Virus record (IMG/VR): IMGVR_UViG_3300030103_003096
Coordinates: 1 to 36,798 of that record
Length of the DNA stretch: 36,798 nt
Origin: a virus
Strand: one strand, 5' to 3'
Both the position numbers and the translations under genes were made by a program. Shown here one piece after another: positions 24,445 to 30,982 of this stretch (position 1 is the stretch's first letter; every line of letters starts with the position of its first letter). The notes below the pieces were generated by a model, which saw only the letters and a program-made list of their open reading frames with translations, did not search any database and was not told where the DNA came from.

Positions 24445-24460
24445 GAGTTTGGGAGGAAAG

Positions 24461-24570
24461 TGTCTGCTAAAAAAAGTGGGGATAGGCATTAAGGATTATG
24501 TCGGAAACCTATCCCCAAGTTTTCCAATGGGCAAAGGGGAGTGAACCCTTAGCAGGCAGATGCCCATTGG
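24461..24570. ncRNA. Candidate structured RNA with a pseudoknot
   Basis: Three long complementary pairs lie in about 110 bases. TGTCTGCTAA (24461-24470) pairs with TTAGCAGGCA (24549-24558). GGGGATAGG (24478-24486) pairs perfectly with CCTATCCCC (24508-24516). CCAATGGGCA (24524-24533) pairs perfectly with TGCCCATTGG (24561-24570). The first and third cross each other, so the fold is a pseudoknot. A small stem AAGGG/CCCTT (24534-24538 with 24546-24550, 7-base loop) sits inside the third. Strand is uncertain: one T-G position in the first stem is a wobble only on the plus strand, but the minus strand has the gene upstream and a strong terminator 17 bases after the element. It encodes no protein that I can see. 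Confidence 0.75.
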
Positions 24571-24587
24571 TGTTCTATATTAACCGA

Positions 24588-24788
24588 TTAAAAAGGATAT
24601 TCCGACCAAAATTTTTCATATGTTTGAGGATGATCTAATCTTTCCTTTTCTTTTTTTTCAGTCTCGATATCTGACAACCAATTATCAAATAACTCTTGCA
24701 AATCGGAAGGCATATCTTGTTGTATTTTTACAAGCTTATCTTTGTCGCTCCACTGAGCGAGTATCTTTGTAGATATTATTGTTGACAT
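24588..24788 (-). CDS. Small acidic protein, unknown
   Basis: A 66-residue protein starting MSTIISTKILAQWSDKDKLV and ending HPQTYEKFWSEYPF. It is helical and charged, with no recognised domain. The leader AAAGAGAGTGAACAATG resembles the shared AAGGAGTGAA leader of other minus-strand genes here. It is the last gene of this unit, with the candidate structured RNA in its 3' untranslated region. Confidence 0.75.
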   Translation of the reverse strand: MSTIISTKILAQWSDKDKLVKIQQDMPSDLQELFDNWLSDIETEKKEKERLDHPQTYEKFWSEYPF

Positions 24789-24928
24789 TGTTCACTCTCT
24801 TTCTGATACATGATTGCATCCACAGGGAGACTATCGCTAGTCTCCCAAGGGATAAAATCATCTAGTAATCGGCTCCCCAAAAGCCAATTAATAAGAAGAC
24901 AAAGTCCACAAGGGCAAGACTCGCCCAT
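24776..24928 (-). CDS. Candidate small ORF overlapping two neighbours
   Basis: A 50-residue frame from ATG at 24928, or 34 residues from TTG at 24880. The part outside other genes reads LLDDFIPWETSDSLPVDAIM then YQKESEQCQQ, an acidic sequence with protein-like composition. Its stop overlaps the next gene start by 11 bases. The N-terminal part would lie inside the membrane-protein gene. The perfect hairpin at 24825-24846 falls in the middle of the frame, so the DNA may be constrained for RNA structure instead. Confidence 0.3.
   Translation of the reverse strand: MGESCPCGLCLLINWLLGSRLLDDFIPWETSDSLPVDAIMYQKESEQCQQ
24825..24846. repeat. Intergenic hairpin GGGAGACTA-TCGC-TAGTCTCCC
   Basis: A 9-base-pair perfect stem with tetraloop TCGC between two minus-strand genes and upstream of the ribosome-binding site of the downstream one. 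There is no T-run, so it is more likely a leader element or an RNA processing site than a terminator. Confidence 0.75.
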
Positions 24929-25053
24929 GTAGATAGTTGATCAAAGTCATCGATAGCTATCGAGTTAATAACACCGAGGGTTATTATCCAGAACGCTATA
25001 CCAGAAACAACCAAGACCTTATTGAGAAAACCTCTATTCCAAAATTCAAACAT
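24862..25053 (-). CDS. Small membrane protein, two hydrophobic segments
   Basis: A 63-residue protein starting MFEFWNRGFLNKVLVVSGIA. It has two hydrophobic segments, about residues 12-32 and 43-60, separated by a short acidic loop (IDDFDQLST). It would be a hairpin in the inner membrane. Its start overlaps the end of another small membrane protein by eight bases. Function unknown. Such pairs of tiny membrane proteins in phages may act in host takeover, superinfection exclusion or as an antiholin, but nothing here decides this. Confidence 0.75.
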   Translation of the reverse strand: MFEFWNRGFLNKVLVVSGIAFWIITLGVINSIAIDDFDQLSTWASLALVDFVFLLIGFWGADY

Positions 25054-25189
25054 TGGTTCCCCCCATCTCTAATGAAAATGCACTCCATATAAATATGAGG
25101 GCAAATATTCCCATAAGTATTAGAATAAATTTTAGAACATCTGCAACGCTCATGTTCATTAGATCATTTAATATTTCTCTAATAGTCAT
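25046..25189 (-). CDS. Small membrane protein, single hydrophobic helix
   Basis: A 47-residue ORF starting MTIREILNDLMNMSVADVLK, with a hydrophobic helix FILILMGIFALIFIWSAF (about residues 21-38) and a short polar tail. GGGAG lies eight bases upstream of the ATG. The start lies just after the stop of the preceding gene and the end overlaps the next start, a coupled arrangement. Function unknown. Confidence 0.7.
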   Translation of the reverse strand: MTIREILNDLMNMSVADVLKFILILMGIFALIFIWSAFSLEMGGTNV

Positions 25190-25191
25190 TA

Positions 25192-26037
25192 CTAATCTCC
25201 CAATAAAGTTGAAGTTGCTCTGCTATTGTATCGTCTCTCGATAAGAGAATAAGCAGAATGAATGTCCTTACCAACACCGACCAGATCGTCTTCCATAGTC
25301 TTCTTACGCAAGACCCACCAATCAAAATGCACCTCTGGTTCAAACTTGGTACCTCTGTGCTTAAATGCAAAGTCAACAAGAGTAGCCTTGAAAGACTCGA
25401 TACCCTCTTCGACTAGATAGTCCTTGGGTTCGCTTTGCAAGTCCATCACTAGGTATCTACGCTTACCAGACTCCACACAGTCGAGACCTTTATTTTGAAC
25501 TTTCCACTTCCAAGTATATGGTGGGCATAGTGTTTCGCCAAGGTGAGCAGTTAAAGGATAAACTGACTCAGTGTTTAAATTTGGTCTACGCTTTTTAATA
25601 GTGACATTGGTGTATGCCTTGGGAAAGTGATGTCTCATCGTATCACGGAAAGCCGTGTCGTTCTGCATCATTCGCAACTCAAGCTTATCCACTTCGGCAC
25701 ATACAATCTTGCCATCCTTGACGTTGTAGGTCTCGCCTCTGGCATCCTTACGAAACTCTCGTATGTGCTTGATAGCATCGGCTATGCCTTTGATCGCAAG
25801 CATAGTGCTATCGTCTTTAGTTGGGGCAGACTGTCGTAAGTTCATTAGGTAATCCCTTACCTCATCGTCCATACTCCTAGTTATACTGAAACCATAGAAA
25901 TGTTTAGCAGTCATCTGCTTATGCAACTCTTGCACAACCTTAGACGGCACTTGATAGATTTTTCGCATCATATCAATCTGCTCTTGATACAATGCCACCA
26001 TCTTATGAGGTGGTAGTACGTTAGAAAATATTGTCAT
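25192..26037 (-). CDS. Phage protein of unknown function (281 residues)
   Basis: A soluble protein with no motif I recognise. The first 110 residues are helical and charged (VALYQEQIDMMRKIYQVPSK). The middle contains TAFRDTMRHHFPKAYTNVTI. The last third is rich in aromatic residues and strands (PPYTWKWKVQ, HFDWWVLRKK). It has its own leader with AAAGGAGTGAAACAATG, the ribosome-binding pattern shared by the MoxR gene and two others. A 7-base-pair hairpin (GGGAGTT/AACTCCC) lies just upstream, suggesting separate control of this gene. Confidence 0.8.
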   Translation of the reverse strand: MTIFSNVLPPHKMVALYQEQIDMMRKIYQVPSKVVQELHKQMTAKHFYGFSITRSMDDEVRDYLMNLRQSAPTKDDSTMLAIKGIADAIKHIREFRKDARGETYNVKDGKIVCAEVDKLELRMMQNDTAFRDTMRHHFPKAYTNVTIKKRRPNLNTESVYPLTAHLGETLCPPYTWKWKVQNKGLDCVESGKRRYLVMDLQSEPKDYLVEEGIESFKATLVDFAFKHRGTKFEPEVHFDWWVLRKKTMEDDLVGVGKDIHSAYSLIERRYNSRATSTLLGD

Positions 26038-26070
26038 TGTTTCACTCCTTTATGACAGTTGAAATTATAG

Positions 26071-26099
26071 GGGAGTTTCAGTTTAAAGGCTTAACTCCC
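26071..26099. promoter_or_regulatory. Leader hairpin upstream of the 281-residue gene
   Basis: GGGAGTT (26071-26077) pairs with AACTCCC (26093-26099) across a 15-base loop, about 20 bases before the AAAGGAGTG ribosome-binding site on the minus strand. The loop contains TTTAAA. It may be an attenuator, a stabilising 5' hairpin or the remains of a terminator. Confidence 0.5.
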
Positions 26100-26205
26100 A
26101 CACCGAAAAGAGCCTTGCAATTAGAGGTTTGAGCCTTGTTTAAAGAGTGGTAAACCATGATCGCACCGACCAAAATGCACTCTGATACCCAAGGGTACCT
26201 CGATA

Positions 26206-26242
26206 GGGATTGAAAAAAGTTACATATAACTTTTCTAATCCC
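26206..26242. repeat. Palindrome family copy d, extended stem
   Basis: AAAAGTTA-CATA-TAACTTTT (26215-26234) with outer arms GGGATT and AATCCC separated by a small internal loop. It lies eight bases after the stop of the 145-residue minus-strand gene, so it may terminate or process that transcript. Leftwards of it there is about 130 bases with no gene I can support. Confidence 0.78.
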
Positions 26243-26249
26243 CATCCAG

Positions 26250-26687
26250 TTACTCTTGTTTTTTCCAATAACCATACACTGCTCGATTAACATTGCCACT
26301 CGGATCGTATCGTCTCGGATCGTGGTAATGGTTAATAACTCCATCGATAACAGCAACAAGATCGCCAGATACTTTTACAATAAGGTTACCCTCTGGCAGT
26401 TCTTCTTTACGCAGATGAACCTCTACTCCAGAGCCTATACGCATTGTCGAATGCCAATCGAAACCAATACTGCAAATGTAATCTTTGACCTTTTGGTATT
26501 GAACTCGTCTCGACTTCGATGCGTCATGGATCAATTTCATTTGCTCATGGGCATCGATGTAGGAAATGTCAGAGGCGATAGCTATCGCCACTGAACCAAA
26601 ATATAGTTTAGGTTTTCTAGCATTTGGATGCTTGGGTAGGAATGGCTGATAGAACCATTCCCCCCCATCGTTGTGCTTGTACTCCAT
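26250..26687 (-). CDS. Phage protein of unknown function
   Basis: A 145-residue protein starting MEYKHNDGGEWFYQPFLPKH. ATG at 26687 overlaps the upstream stop as TGATG, which favours it over GTG at 26690. The C-terminal half contains LIVKVSGDLVAVIDGVINHY and YDPSGNVNRAVYGYW, a strand-rich pattern I recall from phage hypothetical proteins. No catalytic motif is evident. It is coupled to the VWA protein, so it may be a third component of the MoxR-VWA set. This is context inference. Confidence 0.8.
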   Translation of the reverse strand: MEYKHNDGGEWFYQPFLPKHPNARKPKLYFGSVAIAIASDISYIDAHEQMKLIHDASKSRRVQYQKVKDYICSIGFDWHSTMRIGSGVEVHLRKEELPEGNLIVKVSGDLVAVIDGVINHYHDPRRYDPSGNVNRAVYGYWKKQE

Positions 26688-27949
26688 CACTGATCCACCC
26701 TAATAGTCTGACCGAATGGTGCCTCGCTCTTGGTAGGCGATACGTTCACCCAGAGGACAGGATAATCTGGGGCAACTTTTGGATAGTCAAATATGCCCAT
26801 GTCAGTAAAGATTATAAGACGATCAACCTCGATGCCTGTCTCCTCGATGAAGTCAAAAACAGGCTGAACACAGGTACCACCTCTCCCCTTGATGTTGATC
26901 TTCTCGATCTCTTCGCCTTGATCAAAGAACTGCACCTTATCTTTGTTGACGCTCGCATCGAATGGAATGACAGTGACACTCTCTGGCTTGAGGTCTTCGC
27001 AAAGATAGTTCAACTCGGTAAAGCCTCGGACAAGTTCCTTGTCGTGAACTGATCCAGACTGATCCTGTGCGACTACAATATGACCAACACCCTTGCGATC
27101 AACTACAGGATCAAGAACTCCTGTTGTCCTGTGCCTAATGATGTTGATCTTTTTCTCAGTCCAACCTTGACGATTATCGCCACCCTTAATGAACTGATCA
27201 AACTGATCGTGCCATGAAACTTTAGGCTCAAGTAATTGGTCAATTATCCCATGTAGTTCGCTTGGAATATCGCCCCTTGATCTATGCTGAGTCGCATTGA
27301 GCAACTTCTGATCTGCATCAGCCTCTGCCAACTTGTACTCACTCTCGGACAAAGCAGTGCCATCGGCTTTCTTTGGCTCGATAACCTCGCCCCAACCTTG
27401 AGGCTGAGGAGCAGAACCACCACCAGACTCGCTAGGCTGATTGCCTTGATCCTGTGGGTTGCCTTGACCATCAGAGGGAGTCGACTGTCCATCGTCTCCC
27501 TCATCGCCCTTGCCTTTGGTGGGTGGCTCTGGTGGCTCGGACATATCTTTTCTGATCTTGTTGTAGATAGTCTCGGCAGTGAACGTGCTATACTCATCCT
27601 TGAATAATGCACCCTCTGGCAAAGTAAAATCACCTCTTTTAAGAATGTGATTGATAGCATAATCGCAAGCAATATTCCAAAGCTGATGCACTCGCCCTCT
27701 CATACGCAATGCGTGTTTGAAAAGGATATGCAGAACTTCGTGAGCAAATACTCCAACAACTTCCTGTTCGGTGATGCTATCAACAAAGGCTCTGTTCCAG
27801 AAAATACTGGAACCATCGGTTGCCATTGTCTGCACAGTGTTATCCTCTCGGACAACACTGCTCAATAATGTAGACCCATAGAATGGGTGCTTTAAGATCA
27901 AATAGGTTTTAGCCTTAGCGATCTTTTTATCTGCATCTAGTGTGATCAT
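26687..27949 (-). CDS. VWA-domain protein with N-terminal HExxH metallopeptidase-like part
   Basis: A 420-residue protein starting MITLDADKKIAKAKTYLILK. ATG at 27949 overlaps the MoxR stop as ATGA. The N-terminal part has VFAHEVLHILFKHALRM with HEVLH at residues 70-74, the zinc-binding pattern of the DUF2201 N-terminal metallopeptidase-like domain. A Pro/Gly/Gln/Ser-rich linker follows (about residues 135-190). The C-terminal VWA-like domain has the metal-binding motif DQSGS (296-300) and IIFTDMG further on. This arrangement pairs with MoxR ATPases, which are thought to act as chaperones that remodel or load metal into partner proteins. The target in this phage is unknown. Confidence 0.9.
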   Translation of the reverse strand: MITLDADKKIAKAKTYLILKHPFYGSTLLSSVVREDNTVQTMATDGSSIFWNRAFVDSITEQEVVGVFAHEVLHILFKHALRMRGRVHQLWNIACDYAINHILKRGDFTLPEGALFKDEYSTFTAETIYNKIRKDMSEPPEPPTKGKGDEGDDGQSTPSDGQGNPQDQGNQPSESGGGSAPQPQGWGEVIEPKKADGTALSESEYKLAEADADQKLLNATQHRSRGDIPSELHGIIDQLLEPKVSWHDQFDQFIKGGDNRQGWTEKKINIIRHRTTGVLDPVVDRKGVGHIVVAQDQSGSVHDKELVRGFTELNYLCEDLKPESVTVIPFDASVNKDKVQFFDQGEEIEKINIKGRGGTCVQPVFDFIEETGIEVDRLIIFTDMGIFDYPKVAPDYPVLWVNVSPTKSEAPFGQTIRVDQ

Positions 27950-29016
27950 ACCATTAACTCCCTTCCTGTTGATTTTAACCAAGCTTTAACTTCTGGATGC
28001 TTGGCAAAAGAATTGTCTCTCTTGACTGCATCCTTGATGCACACAACTGCCATCTCTTGAGATGTAAGCCTTGAAACATAGGCGATAATATTGCCCATGT
28101 TTGCATTACTTGCCTTCTGAGATAAGGCACCACAAAGAGCATACTGAACGTCTGGTCTATCTGGTATCCTTGCACTCTCTGGGTTAGCGATAAGCTTATC
28201 CAAGTTTAAGAACTCTGGAACGTCCTTGATGATCTTAAGGAAACCGATAAAATCTGCACAGGCTGACTCACCAACTGTTCCTGTTATATTCTGCTGAATA
28301 ACAGATGCACCCAGACCCTTTAGCTTTAGGATATTGCTCACCCTTTCCCATGATCTAGGATTAGGAGAAACATCCTCAAGAGGATCGTTGTTGCAGTAAA
28401 ACTCTGGTCTCGCTCTGAGGTAGGAAACAACCTTGAAATCCCACCCAGATTCTACAGCATAGGAACAAGTATCTTCTAGGTCTGCATCAGCCTCAAGAAA
28501 CACTAAGCAGTCCTTAAAATGTGTAGGCAGTCTCTTTGCACCAGCCTTATCTTTCACCCTGTTTCCAGCTAATGCGATGAACCAACCTTGGGGCAATTTG
28601 AACTCACCAATTCCGAGTCCGTTGATCAACTGCCTACCAACATTAAGAACTTGCATCTCAGCCTCTGCAACCTCGTCAAGAAAAAGAACTCCATATTTCT
28701 TGCCATTGTTGTATGCATTCCAGACCTTAACGTGCCAATCTGGACGTGCTAGGACAACCTCTGTTCCCTCTTTATTTGGTATTCTGCAACCAGATAAAAT
28801 TGTTGGTTCATGGTCTGACAATCGATAAGGAACACATCCCCAGTCATCGCCTAACACCTTGATAGCATCGTTAACACAACAAGTTTTTCCAATGCCATAT
28901 GTACCAACAACGTATGGGTTAAGGATGGACGAGTCCGTTGCCTTTCCAGACTGTTGAACTTCTAGGTTATGTCTCATAATTGAAACGATTGAGTCTCTAA
29001 TATCTGTAAATCTCAT
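27946..29016 (-). CDS. MoxR-like AAA+ ATPase
   Basis: A 356-residue protein with Walker A GTYGIGKT (residues 38-45) and Walker B VLFLDEV (110-116). A sensor-1 Asn lies in FIALAGNRV, and the lid region follows with SWERVSNILKLKGLG. This matches the MoxR branch of AAA+ proteins, which almost always work with a VWA partner, here the next gene. It would form a hexamer in the cytoplasm and use ATP to remodel a client. The leader has TATAAGGAGTGAAAACATG and the extended palindrome copy e about 80 bases upstream. Confidence 0.9.
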   Translation of the reverse strand: MRFTDIRDSIVSIMRHNLEVQQSGKATDSSILNPYVVGTYGIGKTCCVNDAIKVLGDDWGCVPYRLSDHEPTILSGCRIPNKEGTEVVLARPDWHVKVWNAYNNGKKYGVLFLDEVAEAEMQVLNVGRQLINGLGIGEFKLPQGWFIALAGNRVKDKAGAKRLPTHFKDCLVFLEADADLEDTCSYAVESGWDFKVVSYLRARPEFYCNNDPLEDVSPNPRSWERVSNILKLKGLGASVIQQNITGTVGESACADFIGFLKIIKDVPEFLNLDKLIANPESARIPDRPDVQYALCGALSQKASNANMGNIIAYVSRLTSQEMAVVCIKDAVKRDNSFAKHPEVKAWLKSTGRELMV

Positions 29017-29070
29017 GTTTTCACTCCTTATAATTAATTGAGATTAATTGATGCTGATTGCATCTCTCAA

Positions 29071-29106
29071 GGCAGTAAAAAAAGTTAGGTATAACTTTTT
29101 ACTGCC
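29071..29106. repeat. Palindrome family copy e, 15-base-pair extended stem
   Basis: GGCAGTAAAA...GTTA (29071-29087), loop GGTA, TAACTTTTTACTGCC (29092-29106). The stem is perfect apart from two extra A's on the left. It lies between the 232-residue gene and the MoxR gene on the minus strand, directly after the former's stop. It is the strongest member of the family and a plausible terminator or RNase III site. Confidence 0.85.
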
Positions 29107-29119
29107 CTGTAAGACATAA

Positions 29120-29818
29120 TCAGAATGGGTTGTTATCTAGGTCTGCTTGATGGTCTGCATTTGCAGAGGCAACCAACTGAGCAGAGCAATCGTTGACCTC
29201 TTCGTTGATCTTCTGCTCTTCTTTTTTGGTCTTCTCTGCCTTGGCTCCCTTAGTGTTCATCTCTGCCTTGGCTGTCTTGGTTGCCTCAAATACCTCTTCG
29301 AATTTCTCAAGGTCTCTAGCATCAAGACCACCAACCCAACCACCTTCATTTTTGGATGGTCTGCCTAGGATTTTCTCTACAAGCTTTTCTACATCTGACT
29401 GATCCTGTCGCTTTGGATCAAAATGCTTGATCAACTTAGCCTCAGAGGTAACACCCAGAGCATCAAATTTGTTCTTGATCTCTTGCACTAAGGTTGCACC
29501 AGATAGGTTGTGCATCTTCTTGAGAGTGCCATCCTTGTGAAAGCTTTCGAAAACCCATTGAGTTTTTTCTACTACCTTTTTTAACTTTGAGGGGGAAAGC
29601 TTTGCCTCTTCTGAGCAGTCGTTACGAAATGCCTTAACGTCTTTAGTTGAGATTGTGGGTGCCTTGTACTTGGCAAAGGCTGAGACAGTGACGCAGTAAA
29701 TGTCGATGTTGCCTTGATTGATAGCCTCGGCATTAGCCTTGTTATGCTTTCGCATTACCTCAATGTTTGAGGCTGTTTCTCTGATTGTAGTCGCTTGATC
29801 TTTAGTTAATATTGTCAT
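29120..29818 (-). CDS. Phage protein of unknown function with SSB-like tail
   Basis: A 232-residue protein starting MTILTKDQATTIRETASNIE. ATG at 29818 lies seven bases after AGGAG, so it is preferred over the in-frame GTG at 29827. It is largely helical and Lys/Glu-rich, with a coiled-coil-like segment near residues 180-215 (AKTEMNTKGAK-type repeats of Ala, Lys, Glu). The C-terminus, ADHQADLDNNPF, resembles the acidic Pro-Phe tip of SSB. No domain recognised. It may be a partner of the MoxR-VWA pair or a DNA-metabolism protein. Confidence 0.82.
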   Translation of the reverse strand: MTILTKDQATTIRETASNIEVMRKHNKANAEAINQGNIDIYCVTVSAFAKYKAPTISTKDVKAFRNDCSEEAKLSPSKLKKVVEKTQWVFESFHKDGTLKKMHNLSGATLVQEIKNKFDALGVTSEAKLIKHFDPKRQDQSDVEKLVEKILGRPSKNEGGWVGGLDARDLEKFEEVFEATKTAKAEMNTKGAKAEKTKKEEQKINEEVNDCSAQLVASANADHQADLDNNPF

Positions 29819-29850
29819 GGTTTTCACTCCTATTTGACGTTGATTTTTGC

Positions 29851-29888
29851 CCTGTAATTACAGGCGAGTCGAGCCTCAACTGAGGCTC
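29851..29888. promoter_or_regulatory. Leader with two palindromes
   Basis: CCTGTAATTACAGG (29851-29864), a perfect 14-base palindrome, and GAGCCTC-AACT-GAGGCTC (29871-29888), a 7-base-pair stem whose arm is the same sequence as in the terminator at 24310. Both lie upstream of the AGGAGTGAAAACC ribosome-binding site on the minus strand. No T-run follows the second hairpin. Confidence 0.65.
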
Positions 29889-29901
29889 TCATCGTTTGTA
29901 A

Positions 29902-30207
29902 TTAATTGTATTTCAACCAATCTGGTTCGTTGCCTACAATCTCATATGAAACCTTGAGCATATACACTGCCTTTCGTATCAACTCCTTGGCTCCCTCTGG
30001 TTTGTCGAAACCATACTCATGGGCAAAGTCGATGCTAGAAGACTGCATCCAGTTTGCTATTTGATACTTGTTAAATAGCTGTGCTAGTTGCTTGCCTTTC
30101 ATCGCAGACCCAAGCTTAACTCCATTTCGATTAATCCAAACTCTGCCCTTGTCGGCAGATAAAATTACAGTGTCATCCTCTGACGTTCTAAAAAATTCGG
30201 TACCCAT
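29902..30207 (-). CDS. Phage protein of unknown function
   Basis: A 101-residue protein starting MGTEFFRTSEDDTVILSADK. The N-terminal half is strand-rich (DTVILSADKGRVWINRNGVK), the second half helical (MKGKQLAQLFNKYQIANWMQ), ending NEPDWLKYN. No recognised family. It is the first gene transcribed leftwards from the large control region. The leader has AAAAAGGAGTGAACAATG and a 12-base-pair hairpin immediately upstream. Confidence 0.8.
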   Translation of the reverse strand: MGTEFFRTSEDDTVILSADKGRVWINRNGVKLGSAMKGKQLAQLFNKYQIANWMQSSSIDFAHEYGFDKPEGAKELIRKAVYMLKVSYEIVGNEPDWLKYN

Positions 30208-30231
30208 TGTTCACTCCTTTTTAATTCTAAA

Positions 30232-30259
30232 AGAGATGCAGAACTATTTCTGCACCTCT
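30232..30259 (-). promoter_or_regulatory. Leader hairpin / attenuator-like element
   Basis: On the minus strand AGAGGTGCAGAA-ATAG-TTCTGCATCTCT forms a 12-base-pair stem with one G-T wobble, followed by TTTT and then the ribosome-binding site AAAGGAGTG. This resembles a short intrinsic terminator placed just before a gene, which would fit attenuation or simply leader stability. Confidence 0.7.
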
Positions 30260-30536
30260 CGTAAAACTAGTCTTGTCGTTGTGGCATCCCTCTAATCACA
30301 TTGTGGCTTTTGTGTTTGATAGGTGGGGAAGTATTTCATCTAGTTGCCTGTTCGTGCCGATGTATCAAATCATTACCCTTATCTCTTGGACGCTAAGGTC
30401 TGGGGTCATGGGGTCACAGGTTTTCTAGACACCTTTTTTTGCTTGCGATATCTGGGTCGTATATGTCTCCTTTCGAATCAGTCGGCATCAGTGCCGAGGC
30501 GGTCGTCTCCCTCTAAAGTAGGGATTTTTTCAACCA

Positions 30537-30557
30537 TGTCAAATCAATTATTTGACA
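30537..30557. promoter_or_regulatory. Operator-like inverted repeat
   Basis: TGTCAAAT-CAATT-ATTTGACA, perfect 8-base arms with a 5-base spacer. Each arm contains TTGACA or its complement, so the site could overlap -35 elements on both strands. This suits a dimeric repressor or two back-to-back promoters. Confidence 0.55.
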
Positions 30558-30583
30558 CACCTAAATCCTTGATACCTTTGGAG

Positions 30584-30605
30584 AAAAGTTACCTCTAACT
30601 TTTTT
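30584..30605. repeat. Palindrome family copy f (AAAAGTTA-CCTC-TAACTTTT)
   Basis: A perfect 8-base-pair stem with tetraloop CCTC and T's on the right, within the control region and 20 bases before the TATAAT element. Confidence 0.78.
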
Positions 30606-30712
30606 GGGTCTTTTTTGGACATATATAATAGTGAGACCTTTTTTAACTGATGTAGATAATCTTTACCTTGCGTCAACTTTTGTACCCTGTTTGTTCTGGT
30701 TTTAGCGAAAAT

Positions 30713-30792
30713 TAAGTCATTGATTTTATTGACTTTTTTTTTAGCAAAATGTCGAAAAGTACAGAAAGTGAACTTCTAAGTCATTGATTTTA
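30713..30792. repeat. Two-copy 16-base direct repeat, iteron-like
   Basis: TAAGTCATTGATTTTA occurs at 30713-30728 and 30777-30792. Each copy is followed by GA and a long T-run and then an A-rich stretch (AGCAAAAT and AACCAAAA), so the similarity extends beyond the 16 bases. The copies are 64 bases apart, about six helical turns. Confidence 0.75.
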
Positions 30793-30919
30793 AAGGATTT
30801 TTTTTTTGAACCAAAAAAGCTAAAATGGACGATAAGCATCACTGAGTGGGTGTTAGCCGATTTCGTGACCCAGAACACCTAAAACGATATAAAGGCTCTG
30901 TATGACGCTTAAAACTATG

Positions 30920-30949
30920 TTGCCCTTTTGTTCTTTTAAGTGCTATATA
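30920..30949 (+). promoter_or_regulatory. Possible sigma-70-like promoter for the terminase unit
   Basis: TTGCCC, an 18-base spacer and TATATA, with the expected start near 30957 and the terminase ATG at 30999. Match to consensus is four of six at both boxes, so this is only a candidate. Confidence 0.35.
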
Positions 30950-30962
30950 GGACTATTAGAGT

Positions 30963-30982
30963 AAAGTTATCGCTAACTTTTT
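30963..30982. repeat. Palindrome family copy g (AAAGTTA-TCGC-TAACTTT)
   Basis: A perfect 7-base-pair stem with tetraloop TCGC, located in the short leader between the candidate promoter and the CAGGAG ribosome-binding site of the terminase small subunit. Confidence 0.78.

Noticed and set aside
24524-24570. tRNA or tmRNA fragment on the minus strand
   Set aside because: A 5-pair stem with loop TTCACTC looks like a T-arm, but there is no D-arm, anticodon arm or CCA, the loop lacks A58, and the long stems form a pseudoknot that does not fit a tRNA.
26078-26359. 93-residue minus-strand ORF
   Set aside because: It overlaps the end of the 145-residue gene in another frame, runs through palindrome copy d and has no ribosome-binding site.
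30344-30598. 84-residue plus-strand ORF in the control region
   Set aside because: No ribosome-binding site, a composition unlike phage proteins, and it runs across the operator-like inverted repeat and a family palindrome.
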